This document shows positions 10,601 through 21,138 of a DNA stretch of 64,000 bases, piece after piece. How positions within the stretch are numbered: position 1 is the first letter of the stretch; the number at the start of each line of letters is the position of its first letter. The notes beneath the pieces were generated by a model that saw only the letters and a program-made list of their open reading frames with translations, was not told where the DNA came from and searched no databases. Made by a program: the position numbers and the translations under genes. Source of the stretch: Halichondria panicea (Eukaryota; Porifera; Demospongiae; Suberitida; Halichondriidae); NCBI RefSeq assembly GCF_963675165.1, contig NC_087380.1:2037803-2101802 (forward strand), written 5' to 3'.

Positions 10601-13600
10601 ACATGATCCTTGCCAGAACGCAATAGCTAGATCGCAAAGGGTCAAATTTTCTGCTGATCCTGTGCAGGTTGGCAATCTACTATGAAGTGTATTAATTACC
10701 AAACGTAGTAACTAGAGCACTTAGTGCTAATCCTCAACTTTTGATATGATAGAAACCAGAACTAATGAGTGCATGCATGTTATACAATAATTGCAGTAGA
10801 TAAGCAATTAACAGGAGCATAAAATTAAAACATAGACAGTCACAGCATGCTGAAACTTTTGAGAATGGAGTATAGTGCATTGAGACATGCACTGTGGACT
10901 AGAATCACAGCAAAGTCAGCAAAGAAGCCTCCTTGCCTAGCCACAGAAGCTTCTGTGGCTAGGAAAAGCAAAGAACATGAAGCCTGAAGCAAACATTCTA
11001 TCAAGTGAATATCAAGGGGTGATGTCCGTGGTTAATCTAACACAACATAGCTCCAGCCCAATTACAACGAATTACGTGGACGAAATATGTTACATGACAT
11101 TATTTTGCACTGTGATTGTTCGTACCGATTTCGGGTTATAATACAACTCGACGATTGGCAGTTGACGAGTCCCTTCCCTTGCGGATGTGGGACTGGCCAG
11201 CGTGTCAGGCTAATAGACCAACTCATTTATCAACTATAATTTTACAACTACAAAATCTGCAATACAGTCTGTACTTTAGGCCTCCTCTCAAGGTCAGAGG
11301 TTAGTCTTTGATCCAATACAACATGTCCAAAGCTGAGCCAGGTGTTACAGCTACAAATATCAGATAATTAACCCGAGGCCCGCCGCCGCAGTGCCACGGG
11401 TTATAGTATAGTCATTTGTCTGTCTGCATGTGTATTCTGCGTTTACTCACATGGATGCGATAGCACTGTGTTTGTAGCCTCAACACAACAAGGTAATTTA
11501 GCAGATTTTGAGTTAAAGTTTCGTTGTCAAATAATAGCAAGAAAAAGCAAAGAAGCAAAAACACTCGAATCTGCACGTTGGCCTAGATGTACACGCGGCT
11601 TGACTCGAGGCTGTAGACTCACTATAAACAGGGTTTGCACTTCAGTACTCTACTAGTTTATGTCAGTAATACTTTACACTTTGTATGTAACTCTGAATGC
11701 AACAGATGAATGGGGAGGGTTGGTGCACCGGTAAGACTCTAACCCACCATTCTCGACTCTCAAGGTGATCGGACTCTGTTTTGCTTTTTCTGTTTGCATA
11801 TGTCTTTCTGGTTTTGTGTTAACTTTTGGTTTCATATGCTACTTAGATAGGTTTCCACTAAGTTGAGCATTCAGTGTTGAATGTATATGAAGCCAACATC
11901 CCCCCATTCCTTTTGATACATGTCTAAAAACCACACACACCGCACATGTGTAGCTACTATAGACATTGATGAATGCTCTGGTACTGCTCATGGCTGTGAT
12001 CATATCTGCACCAACACTCCTGAATCATACACCTGTGACTGCAACTCAGGATATCGACTTGCTGCTGATGGAAGAGGATGTAAGTTAATATCATCTTATT
12101 AACTATAATTATATGCTACTTAGATAGGTTTCCACTAAGTTTAGCATTCTAAAGCTGCATGTGTTGAATGTATACGGTAAGATGTATATTATTATGCCTC
12201 GGTGCGCATGCGCAAGCGAGATATACGGTAGTGTGTTTGTGTGTCTGTGTGTGTAGACTGCTACAGCTGCTCAAGGATCAATGAAGTGTCTTTTATAGGC
12301 TTCTAGTCATGTTTTCTTGGATTTTAATTCGTGGATTTGCAAAATAATGCTTGTTTCTCGAGTTATGCCTAGTTTTGCTTACTTGGAATGCCATTGCAGC
12401 CTTTTCAGAAGCATGCATAGAAAACTTGTCCGGCACGGAGTGTTGTTACTATACTTAGTAGTTATAGCTCTGCACTAGAACGCTAGCTATTGGTAGCTGC
12501 AAGAGTGAGAAGAGAGCTGCAATGCTCTGCTGATGCAACCATTAATGTTCAGACTTGAACTTTTGGCATCGATTGCCGATTTTAACAACAATCATGGTCG
12601 ATCATTACCCACTCTTTGAGTTTCCCTGGCCTGTGATTCTGCATGCATAAAATTAATGTTGATGTCATATGATGTGTATAAAAAGTATAAAAAGCTATTA
12701 GTAGTTTTATGTTATGTAGCTTTGGCACCTCCACCGAGGCATCAGCACCGGCGGTGCTTTTATGCAGTTTGGGGTCACTATAATATCGGTTTTTAATAAG
12801 TGCTGACATCAGCGTTTTACATTTAAATTGCACAGGAAGCGACTCATCACCAAGTGTGCAGATATTTTTCCATATCGCACACCCGGAAGTATTATTGCAC
12901 ACTTGTTATTGCACACTAGGAAGTGATTCTTATTTCGAATGAAACGTTTTTCAGCAGTGAGAGAACAAGAAAAACAACAAGTCTTATAATCATGCAATGT
13001 TTATCAGTCTCTTTTCATGTTTTCTGATGCTTTGTATAACTTCTTTGCTCTTTTGCAGTGAGGCTGAGGGTCAGGAGGTTGTCAGTGTTCAGTTTAGCAG
13101 TCATATTTAATGCATCGAACAGGCATTAGTGTTGGGAATGAGTGCTTTGAGTGGAGTATTGCAAATGTAAAAGTGTACTATACTACCAGTTCAGGCTCTT
13201 GTAAGTCGTTTTTGCTTCAGAACATTTGTCACACTTTTCTTCTGCTATAGCGGTCCATGTTTCCTCTTCTGATACACTGGAGCATGATAGAAGCAAGCAC
13301 ATGCTGTTTATCCTTCAGAACTATCCATTTTCAAAACGGGTTGCTGGTTGTCAACGTTTTTCTTGTCTACAAAATCTTTTAGTAGCCTTCTGCAAGCTCT
13401 TCTGGTGTTCTAGAGTCTTATTTATTTGTCTTTTAGCTGTTTTCTTTCTCTTAAACTCGTCTTCAACTGGAAGAAATTTAATTTTGTTGCTACGCATCCT
13501 TCTGGTTGACGAAGCAACCGCATGTCGCGTATGCGCAGATTCAACCTGCTGCTAAGCAATGAATGCATAATCCCATGGATACTCGCACAGTTGCTAGACA

Positions 13601-16600
13601 GACGAGTGATAATCATCAGTATCCATGGGATAATATCACTTATATCTTATGTAAAGGTGATGACATTGATGAGTGTACTACTGTACCCAATAATAACTGT
13701 GACCAAGTGTGTACCAACACTGAGGGATCGTTCACCTGTGGATGTGACGCAGGATATGCGCTGGACAGTGATAGAACATCGTGTTCTGGTAAATTTTAAT
13801 TGTGATGTGTTATATGGTGTTATTTTCGTTTACTTATTAAAATTTTAGCAATCACCTGCTCTGCTGTCCCTTCTATTGAGAATGGGATGGTTGTCTACTC
13901 CAGTGACACAACTTCCCCTTATGACTATGGAACAACAGCTACGTGTGAGTGTAACCCTGGGTATGAGCTAACAAGTGGAAACAAAAAGAGAGTCTGCACT
14001 AAATCTGGTATGAATTCAGAAGGTATTTGGAACGGAACCATGCCTACTTGTTCAGGTATAGTGGTCTGTGAAATTATTGATGCCATAATCACGGTTATAA
14101 TTATGTCATAGTAATAGCTGTTTCCTGTGGCTCTCCTCCCCCTGTTATGAATGCATCTCCTGGAACACCCACTCCTGGCACAACCTACCAAGGGACAGTG
14201 ATCTACACCTGTGACATTGGATATGAAGTCTCCACTGGAATCACCACAGCAACGGCTACTTGTATGGCTGACAGGACCTGGGGACCTCTACTAACTTGTC
14301 AACGTATGTGAAATTGCATGCTCCCAGACTATAATTATGCTGCATTAATTGTTTTCACTCACTAAGTTGTGGATTGTGGTTCTCCTCCCCCTGGTATAAA
14401 TGCATCTCCTGGAACACCACCATCAACAACCTACCGAGGGACAGTGACCTACACCTGTAACAGTGGGTATGAGGTCTCCAATAGAGTTACCACGGCAACA
14501 GCTACATGCATGGCTAATGGAATCTGGGAGCCTCTATCAACTTGTACAAGTATGGTTCAATTTTTTTTTTTCTTCAAATTGTATCTAATACGTACAGTTG
14601 TGGGTTGTGGTGATCCTCCCACTAGTCCCAATGGATCTCCTGGTACACCAACCAGCACAACATTTGGAGGGACAGTGTCTTACACGTGTAACAATAGATA
14701 TTACATGTCGGGATCAGCCACTGTGACTTGTGAGGCTAGTGGGAATTGGAGTACAAGACCAACTTGCTCAGGTTTGTAAAACATAATTATAATAGTGACA
14801 TGCATGATTGTTAATAGCTATCTGCAACGACCTTCAAATTGAAAATGGTGACATCAACTATTATCCTGATACCACACCGAGAACAAAGGAAACCATTGCC
14901 TTGTACTCGTGTGTGTCTGGTAACAAACTTTCTGGTGTGAGCATTAGGTCCTGTGTGGACGGTCGTAATGGAATGGGTGGTGTGTGGACTGGATCAATGC
15001 CAAGCTGTATAGGTATGAAGCAATATCCATTCTCTATATTGTATGTACATTTTCAATGATGCAGCAATCTGTAATAGTCTGATCCTCGCCCATGGAGTAA
15101 TCAGCTATAGTTCATCTACTACTCCCAGACTGGAGGGAACTGTGGCTATACACAGCTGTGATGAGGGATACGGACTGTCTCATAACGGGAGAATAAGAAC
15201 ATGTCAGCCTGACAGGACATGGAGTGGAGAGGACATCACTTGCCAACGTAAACATTGGGTACCGTATAGCGGGTATATTTCGAGGGTATAAATGTTCACG
15301 GTTTTTGCTGATCAAGCATGTACCACAAACATTTATACCCACGAATTTAATATATCGCATGCAGCAGAAAGGCTACTATTCCGTGAAATTTTAATCTGCA
15401 AAAACCTTTCTAACGGTCAATCCGTTAAAGTTTATACCTTCGAAATATACCCGCTATAAGGTTTATCATAGATACTACACTAATTTTTGTATTGTCCACA
15501 GGTATCAGGTGCTCCGCTCTCCCTAATGTTACGAATGGGTCCATCTATTCTAGTGGTACTACTGCACCATATGACTATGAAACAACAGCTACATATCAAT
15601 GCAACTATGGACATGTATTAACAAATGGAAACAGAGTGAGGACCTGTACTGGTGATGGTAGCAGTCCTAGTGGTCGGTGGAGTGGTGCTACTCCTCAATG
15701 TCCACGTATGTTTATGGTCGTATCACATTATAATATGCACATAATTATACAGCTGTGGACTGTGGGACTCCTCCGTCTATTATCAATGGATCTCCTGGGA
15801 TACCAACAACCACAACATTCACAGGGACAGTGACCTACAGCTGTAATGATGGCTATGCACTCTTTGGGATTGCTACAAGTACTTGTCAGGCAAATACAAC
15901 CTGGAGCAAAGCACCAGAATGCAGAGGTACACACGTTCTTTTTTCACATTATTGGTCACATAACATGTACGTACCATAATTATACTCTATACAGGTGCCA
16001 ATATTACTGGTATCCAATCTGGTGTGCCCATCTTAATTGGAGGTTCTGTTACCATCACCTGCACCACTGACTCTCCTGCTGACTCAGTAATGTTGCTCCA
16101 AGATGACCAACCTCTTCATGAAACTCATCAGTCAACCAGTTTGACCTATACTTTCTCTCTCGTGACTGACAGCATCCATGGAAACACCTTCAAATGTGAA
16201 GCAAATTTAACAGGCAGAACCTACTTTTCAGACACTGCCTTTGATATGATTACCATTTTCATTCAAGGTAATTAAGCCAATAATTGTGTTTTGGATATTA
16301 TTTGACACTACTCCACAGTTCCCCAACAACCTATTACCATTAGCCTCAGACCATCTGACCCTTCAACTCCACACGTTGGACAGTTGTACAGTCGAATTTG
16401 TGCTGTGTCTAAGTTGCCCGGACTAACTCGTATACCAATTACCCAGTGGATGAAGGTTACCACGAAGACTGAGAGAATCGGCATGCCCACTCCTAATGAA
16501 GCTGCTCTTGAGTTATCTCCACTGAGAACCTCAGATGCTGGCAGATACCGTTGTCAGGGTAACCTCACTACTACCGTTCAACCTGAACTCCTTTCAGACA

Positions 16601-18296
16601 TCAGTGATTTTGATTTAATTACTCAAAGTAAGTCAGATATCCGTAAGAAAATAATCAGTTTATAAATGCTGTTTTACAGTACCAAGACTAGCAGTGACAA
16701 TCTCAAGGTCTCCCTCTAGTTCACCCTTGTTTGCTAACCGCAGTGTGGTAACATTTATGTGTCAAGTGTCTATACATGAAGATATCGATACTCCCGTCAC
16801 TTTGAGCTTGACTTGGACTCGTGAGGTTTATAGTGATGAAGATGATACAACTACTGAAGTGATCATGGTGAATAGTACAACCAAAGTGATTGAGAGAAGA
16901 TGGACCTATAATGACTTTAGTTCAATAGACCAGAGAGTGACTTGCAATGGAACAATTAGTTCAGCTAGCAGTTTTATTCAAGGCAATAGAGGAATGGATG
17001 AAAACACCTTATCTGTTGCTGGTGAGTTGCCTCAATTATACAGGCCTATGAGTGCATTATTTCCAATCAGGTGTGTTTCTGATGTTCAACAACAGTGTAC
17101 TACTTGAGGACAACACTGTACCAGTGAGAGATATACGTGTCATACAGTGTCACTCTGACAAGACAGGTACATTTGATGAAGACCAACACGGGTGGACTTT
17201 CCCTAATGGCAGCAAAGTTGTGGATACAGATGCACTGGCTATTGCAATACGGGAAGGAAAACAGCTGGCACTCACTCGACTAGGAAACACGTTCTTGCCA
17301 GCTGGAGAGTATTGTTGCAAGGCTCAAGATGCCAGAGGAACCAGCCACACCCTCTGTGTGCATGTGGAGCGAAGTCGCTCAGTGTTGTTCCAGCTCAGAC
17401 TCACCAACATCAACCACTGTCCTGACTGGGTCGTGAGTACAATATAACATTGTGTCGCTGTATTAACCAGTCTCTAATACAGGAGCAGCCAGACAGGATA
17501 AGTGCTGTCACTGAAGCACTGGTGTCTGAGATCCAGGGCCATTGTCAATGTTCCTTCGCTCTTAGTGATATCCAAGAGCCATCCTTTCAATGCTTTCCAG
17601 AGTCAAACCAAGCTGTAACATTCCGTGCTGTCACTACTTCCTCCTTCATTGATGGTATATCACGCTGGATTGCTGAGGTTGGTTTACTGAGAGTACAGAT
17701 GGTTATCATACGAGTGGACAAGTCTTGTCATGTGGAGATATCTAGCCTTGCGGACACAGAGTGCACTGCAGGGAGCAGCGACATAGCCACTGTGGTCGGT
17801 GGAGTGGTTGGGGTGGTCATTGTGGTTGGCATTGTTATCATAGTGATTGCTGTACTGGTGTTCAAGAGCAGGAGAGAGAAGCTAACTGTCCAAAGAACAA
17901 CAAAGTAAGTTTATATGCATCTCTGCTGCAAAAGATTCTGCAATTTATTATGGTGACGTTCCCTACCCCAGACCTGACCTACCAGTGTCGCTAAAGGGTG
18001 TGGTCAGTACTGGTGAGATACAACCATACGAGATGATTGAAATGGGTCATGAATACGAGGAAGTGTCCAAGTTCCAACGAGCCGTTGGTGGAGAGTATGA
18101 GATCATTGGTGCACCCTCACAGACAACTGGCTCCGAGAACAAGGCTCCTATAAAGACTGAGCCATCACTGCCCACTCCACCCACACCACAACCCACACAA
18201 GCAACTAAAGCTGCCGGAAATGATATCAAGTTTACAGAGTCCGTTGCTTATAGCACAACCACCCATAGTCGCCCCCCACAACCTACAAGCTTTTGA
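7565..18296 (+). CDS. Gene B: 26-exon CCP/Ig/EGF receptor with tyrosine-motif tail
   Basis: Exons: 7565-7655, 8028-8219, 8268-8486, 8559-8777, 8885-9094, 9148-9513, 9567-9773, 9836-10048, 10100-10279, 10324-10533, 11963-12079, 13657-13788, 13849-14055, 14118-14303, 14367-14549, 14598-14771, 14818-15012, 15065-15247, 15502-15705, 15753-15926, 15995-16267, 16319-16627, 16680-17021, 17071-17432, 17483-17904, 17972-18296. They join into one frame of about 1964 residues. Order: signal peptide, 4 CCP, Ig-like, 4 CCP, 2 EGF, 8 CCP, 3 Ig, V-type Ig-like, membrane-proximal domain, helix, tail. It is the most complete short-tailed gene here and serves as reference for the others. Surface receptor by domain content; ligand unknown. 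Confidence 0.85.
7830..8020. repeat. Partial copy of dispersed repeat in gene B intron 1
   Basis: Contains ATCATGGTTGATTATTACCCACTCTTTG and ends with CACCGAGGCATCAGCAC, matching the right part of the fuller element at 12194-12742. Only the right end is present. Confidence 0.55.
8028..9094 (+). CDS. Gene B exons: CCP modules 1-4
   Basis: Exons 8028-8219, 8268-8486, 8559-8777 and 8885-9094, each one CCP with four cysteines and phase 1-1. Modules 2 and 3 are recent sisters (both contain LDLSLG and IGVFDRQAP, where a Phe stands in place of the usual CCP tryptophan). Module 4 belongs to the YGTQATY/GVWSG subtype that always precedes the V-type Ig-like exon in this cluster. Confidence 0.85.
9148..9513 (+). 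CDS. Gene B exon: V-type Ig-like module lacking the B-strand Cys
   Basis: Same module as gene A 1986-2336, but the canonical LTC position reads LTF (TTT in place of TGT) while STTCC, WLFPN and YCC are kept. Loss of the core cysteine with retention of YCC implies a different disulfide arrangement or relaxed selection on this copy. Confidence 0.75.
9567..10533 (+). CDS. Gene B exons: CCP modules 5-8
   Basis: Exons 9567-9773, 9836-10048, 10100-10279 and 10324-10533. Module 5 opens [11 protein letters not shown], the subtype that follows the V-type Ig exon in A, C and D. Modules 7 and 8 match the gene A pair 1475-1657 and 1721-1930, although in A they lie before the Ig module, so an internal block has been duplicated or shuffled in B. 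Confidence 0.82.
10936..10963. repeat. Perfect 28-base palindrome
   Basis: CCTAGCCACAGAAG is followed directly by its reverse complement. Located inside the expanded gene B intron; probably the tip of a small foldback element. Confidence 0.6.
11693..11765. repeat. Dispersed repeat, copy 1
   Basis: GCAACAGATGAATGGGGAGG and the following 50 bases recur at 45991-46063 with few changes. Nature unknown; no terminal repeats seen. Confidence 0.5.
11963..13788 (+). CDS. Gene B exons: two calcium-binding EGF-like modules
   Basis: Exons 11963-12079 and 13657-13788 code for DIDEC-type EGF modules almost identical to the gene A pair. They are separated by a 1.6-kb intron that holds a MITE-like element and other repeats, against 286 bases in gene A. 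Confidence 0.85.
12194..12742. mobile_element. MITE-like element with ATGCCTCGGTG termini
   Basis: Left end ATGCCTCGGTGCGCATGCGC, right end CACCGAGGCAT: the outer 11 bases are inverted repeats. The interior has no coding capacity. A second copy (41564 to about 42112) shares the left and middle part, and a third (7830-8020) shares the right part. Target duplication not clear. Confidence 0.55.
13849..15926 (+). CDS. Gene B exons: CCP modules 9-16
   Basis: Exons 13849-14055, 14118-14303, 14367-14549, 14598-14771, 14818-15012, 15065-15247, 15502-15705 and 15753-15926. All are phase 1-1 and open. The 14118, 14367 and 14598 modules are of one [14 protein letters not shown] subtype, paralogous to C exons 22054-22706. 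The last two (YDYETTATY type and DCGTPPSI type) are the pair that precedes the Ig block in B and F. Confidence 0.85.
15265..15458. mobile_element. 194-base MITE with TATAGCGGGTATA ends
   Basis: Ends TATAGCGGGTATATTTCGA and its inverted counterpart (TCGAAATATACCCGCTATA) bound a non-coding 194-base stretch in the intron between CCP exons 15065-15247 and 15502-15705. Fragments of the same termini occur near 42164-42190. TA-rich ends fit Tc1/mariner-type MITEs (inference). Confidence 0.65.
15995..17432 (+). CDS. Gene B exons: four Ig-like modules
   Basis: Exons 15995-16267 (GSVTITC to FKCEA), 16319-16627 ([10 protein letters not shown]), 16680-17021 (VTFMCQVS to VTCNG) and 17071-17432 (IQCHSD, WTFPNG, GEYCC). 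The first three have classic Ig cysteine pairs; the fourth is the YCC V-type and continues in the same exon into the first part of the membrane-proximal domain ([12 protein letters not shown]). The block matches C 24001-25526 and F 54687-56072. Confidence 0.83.
17483..17904 (+). CDS. Gene B exon: membrane-proximal Cys domain and helix
   Basis: Same domain as gene A 4851-5314 but more diverged ([23 protein letters not shown]) and without the NQPT segment before the helix. A Val/Ile/Gly helix and KSRREK stop-transfer follow; the exon ends with two bases of a Lys codon. Confidence 0.8.
17972..18296 (+). CDS. Gene B cytoplasmic tail with YEMI, YEEV and YEII motifs
   Basis: Terminal exon ending TGA. 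Tyrosine motifs as in gene A except that the first is YEMI (Ile in place of Met at +3), which should weaken any p85 SH2 preference. YEEV and YEII keep their ten-residue spacing. One TPP repeat is lost relative to A. Confidence 0.82.
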
Positions 18297-18542
18297 ACAC
18301 TGAAATACCCTCTGGCCCCTGGCCCTGTTCTGGGCCCATTTATATGCTGTAAAACTGTGACGTATAATTTTATCCATACATTTGCATATTAATTTGCATA
18401 ATTATTAATTTTGTGATAATATTGGTGTGGATTTTCGTTAAATCATACTCCAGGCTACAACAGAGTAGTAATTTTAAGATGACCTTTCCCTAGGTAAACA
18501 CTGAAGCTGGTTCATACCCTTAGAAGACAAAGTGTACAGAGA

Positions 18543-18625
18543 CTAAGACCACCCCCTCTGAGTTGAGATAGGACGAACCTCGGAGAGTGGGAGGGGCCAG
18601 ACCAGAGACCATGCACTACTACTCC
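18543..18625 (+). pseudogene. Ser/Thr/Pro-rich exon relic, copy 1
   Basis: Matches 47689-47787 and 62488-62567 through ACCACCCCCTCTGAG and CTCGGAGAGTGGGAGG. An inserted TTGAG segment and other indels break the frame. In the duplicated unit it lies between the phosphatase D2 and SH2 segments. Confidence 0.5.
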
Positions 18626-19371
18626 ACCAATAGGAGCATAAGTAGATCTAGTTGCCTCATTTCCAAGTCAAAGTGATCCGGAAGAATTGTTTAATGTTTT
18701 GTTTATAATAATGCATGAAACTGTGAATATAGAGTGTGCATTTTCATACCACGTGACTAAAACAGTTTTACACAATTTTCAATCTTGCACTACACTAGCC
18801 TATTCTCCCCTCCTCCCCAGCGTGCCCTTCCCCTGGTTCGAGTGAGAAGCCCCCCGCCATGAGAGTGGATAATGTGAGAGTGAGGGTGGCCATGCACAGT
18901 TGTACATGCAGTTACCACCACTAGGGCTTGGCAAATTATGCTAGATCTAGCATAATTTTTGGAATAATAGGGAGACGTTTCTAGCATAATTGAGAATAAT
19001 AGAGAACTAATTAGAAAAAATCTAGCATAATTTGACCCTCAGAGTCTGGTAGACCTAATTTCACATCTTATAAGTATATAGCTAGATAGACATCTATTAC
19101 TGTACTGTAAGCACTACATGTATAGCCACTAGGCAGGCATGGAGGAGTATTTTCTCTTTCAGCACTAGAGGATTATATATTTCATGCATTTCATGCATCT
19201 CAGGTAGGCCTGAGCTAATCAATCAATTATTCAAATCTTTTATTCTCACTTTTCTTCCATATTATTCAAGAAACTCTCACCTATTATTCAAGTTTTTCAG
19301 TCTAATACTTAGGAAAATAAATTATTAACAATGTAATAGTATGAACAATATATTTGTCCTCTATACTAAAA

Positions 19372-19456
19372 GGTTGCAATCTACTGTAGGAAGAAAGAGA
19401 TCTGTAGGAAGAAAGAGATCTAGATCTCTTTCTTCCTACAGTAGATTGTGCAACCT
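19372..19456. repeat. Inverted repeat (hairpin) inside MITE
   Basis: AATCTACTGTAGGAAGAAAG pairs with CTTTCTTCCTACAGTAGATT, with an extra copy of GTAGGAAGAAAGAGATCT in between. Arms of about 33 bases, near perfect. Confidence 0.65.
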
Positions 19457-19478
19457 TTCTCTTTCTTGTGAGATTTGA

Positions 19479-19687
19479 TGCTTGAGGCAAGGCTTGAGGA
19501 GCTTTGAAGACTTCAAATTAAGATGATCTTGCTGTTATATTTGTATTTAGAGCCATTCTGTACATGCGCAATAGTATTTTGATGCTTGAGGCAAGGCTTG
19601 AGGAGCTTTGAAGACTTCAAAGCTAAGATGATCTTGCTATTATATTTGTATTTAGAGCCATTCTGCTGCATGCGCAATAGTATTTTG
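19479..19687. repeat. Tandem duplication, unit about 104 bases
   Basis: Both units begin TTGATGCTTGAGGCAAGGC and end near TGCGCAATAGTATTTTG, with about five differences. Recent duplication within the element. Confidence 0.7.
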
Positions 19688-20262
19688 CGGTTAATTTTGG
19701 AATTTTTGCCTATTATTCAAATATAATTAGCTCAGGCCTAACCTCAGTGCTCAGGTATAGCCTCGGTTCGGGCCGACATTTTTTTACTAGAACAAAGTTG
19801 AAAAATACTAGCTAGAGACAATGAGGCTGGGAACGAGGCTGCCTCAGGTAGTGCCATCAATACAACTACAATAAATTGATGTCTTTAAAACTGGAATTAA
19901 TGGGTACACCAAACTGGAATAGGCTGACATTGAGAATAGTAATAGGCAAAATAAAAAGCATAATATACCACCACCCAGGGTCGTCGACTATATATACTGA
20001 TTATCCCTGTCATGCAGTATATTGATCCCCATCCCACTCCATTGCTTACCAATACATGTGCAATGCATGTGCACCTTTGCTTTCAGGGTATTTCCTGAGT
20101 ACAGCTGGGTTCAGTAGCCCACATGTATATACGTGAATATGTATACTATCTATGTACCATTCCCACCACTGTGTATAAGACCATAATCTAGTTTATCTAC
20201 CATTGGCTTTCTTTGACATGATTTTTTATAGCTCTATACATGCAGTTTGTATTGTAATTATT

Positions 20263-20400
20263 GAGTGCTTATGTTTATTGTGAGCATTACATGTTGTGTT
20301 GTCCTGAGGCAATGTTTGTACACTTTCAATAGCCTAGGGCTGTGATAGTTTAGGAACTCTAGCAAATGGTGCATGTTTCCTTTGCTCCATTAGTCAATCT
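20263..20400. repeat. Conserved spacer block, copy 3
   Basis: Carries the CAATAGCCTAGGGCTGTGAT core. Lies about 90 bases before the best-preserved SH2-N relic. Confidence 0.65.
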
Positions 20401-20488
20401 GTTCACTCTGTACAGTGATGCTATTTCATTGTATTTTGGTACAACAATGTATATAATTGTTTTGAAGTCATAACCCACCCCTCCTTAG

Positions 20489-20608
20489 GAGAGATGGTTC
20501 TCGAGACATGCTCACTGGTAAACCCAATGGGACCTTCCTGGTTCGACCTAAGGGTAATGTGGAGGAGTCCTCAACCATACCTTGTCACACACACACCATC
20601 GAGATTGT
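20489..20608 (+). pseudogene. SH2 N-half exon, copy 2 (open)
   Basis: After TCCTTAG the exon reads RDGSRDMLTGKPNGTFLVRP..., with the SH2 phosphotyrosine-binding Arg in FLVRP (equivalent of FLVRES), and ends THTIEIV before GTAAGT, all open. It joins in phase to the SH2-C exon at 20715, which is broken, so the domain as a whole is not functional. Confidence 0.7.
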
Positions 20609-20714
20609 GTAAGTTGTACCTAGTTGAAACTAACGCTTAATTTTGGCATTCTAGATGAATTATGCATCTGATTACGATCACTATATATATTTACTTCAAT
20701 TATCCCCTGTGCAG

Positions 20715-20909
20715 AGATGGAGGCAGGTTCAAGAGGATCCCTGTGTACAGAGACCCTGCTGGGGGGTATGGAATTGCATCACTATTCGAATTTGACTCTC
20801 TGCTCAGTTTAGTTCTGTACTATATGCCACCAACACGACGGAGAAACACAACCCTGAACTGGAGACAATGCTTAGATACCCTGCATTCCATGTGTACAAG
20901 GGCCGTTAG
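20715..20909 (+). pseudogene. SH2 C-half exon, copy 2 (frameshifted)
   Basis: Reads DGGRFKRIPVYRDPAGGYG, then FEFDSLLSLVLYY, where a two-base insertion (TATAT) shifts the frame before NTMEKHNPELETM. The block order and the HNPELETMLRYP end match the C-terminal half of the p85 N-terminal SH2 (there YNPKLDVKLLYP). The intact equivalents end with TAG after VDRGR. Confidence 0.75.
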
Positions 20910-21010
20910 TAACTGAACTAGCAGCTGTACAGTATTATATTGTATGTGTATGCGTAGGATTCTTTTTTCTGTGTATGCTGTATTTATATGTGGGTGCATG
21001 TATACATAAT

Positions 21011-21075
21011 TATGTACACTTTCAATGACTTCTGTGGAAATTCATTGAAATTACTTCCTGCATGTTGCATGTCAT
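21011..21075 (+). promoter_or_regulatory. Conserved block upstream of gene C start
   Basis: Copy of the block before the other starts (TCTGTGGAAATTCATTG, ACTTCCTG, GTCATC). Possible 5' flank element; function unproven. Confidence 0.25.
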
Positions 21076-21138
21076 CACTTATTGAACGTCATCACTATTG
21101 AACCAAAAACTGTCTAGAGCATCATGCATGAATACAGC

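Larger units (their letters stand above)
10534..11962. other. Gene B intron with inserted sequence
   Basis: About 1.4 kb where gene A has a 90-base intron at the corresponding place. It contains a perfect 28-base palindrome (10936-10963) and a dispersed repeat (11693-11765). No further Ig exon is found here although subtype order would predict one, so it was probably lost. The short frames inside show no domain. Confidence 0.5.
19205..19740. mobile_element. 536-base MITE-like element with internal hairpin and tandem duplication
   Basis: Left end TAGGCCTGAGCTAAT and right end ATTAGCTCAGGCCTA are inverted repeats, with ATTATTCAAAT next to each. Inside are a strong hairpin (19372-19456) and a tandem duplication (19479-19687). 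Non-coding. Confidence 0.6.
18297..21138. other. Spacer B-C with relics and a nested MITE
   Basis: No intact gene in 2.8 kb. Contents in order: a Ser/Thr/Pro-rich exon relic (18543-18625), AT-rich sequence with TCTAGCATAATT repeats (18940-19035), a MITE-like element (19205-19740), the conserved block (20263-20400), SH2-N and SH2-C relics (20489-20909) and the conserved upstream block of gene C. Confidence 0.6.

Noticed and set aside
20715-20909. Intact SH2 gene upstream of gene C
   Set aside because: A two-base insertion shifts the frame before the last third of the domain, and no upstream coding exon with a start is present.
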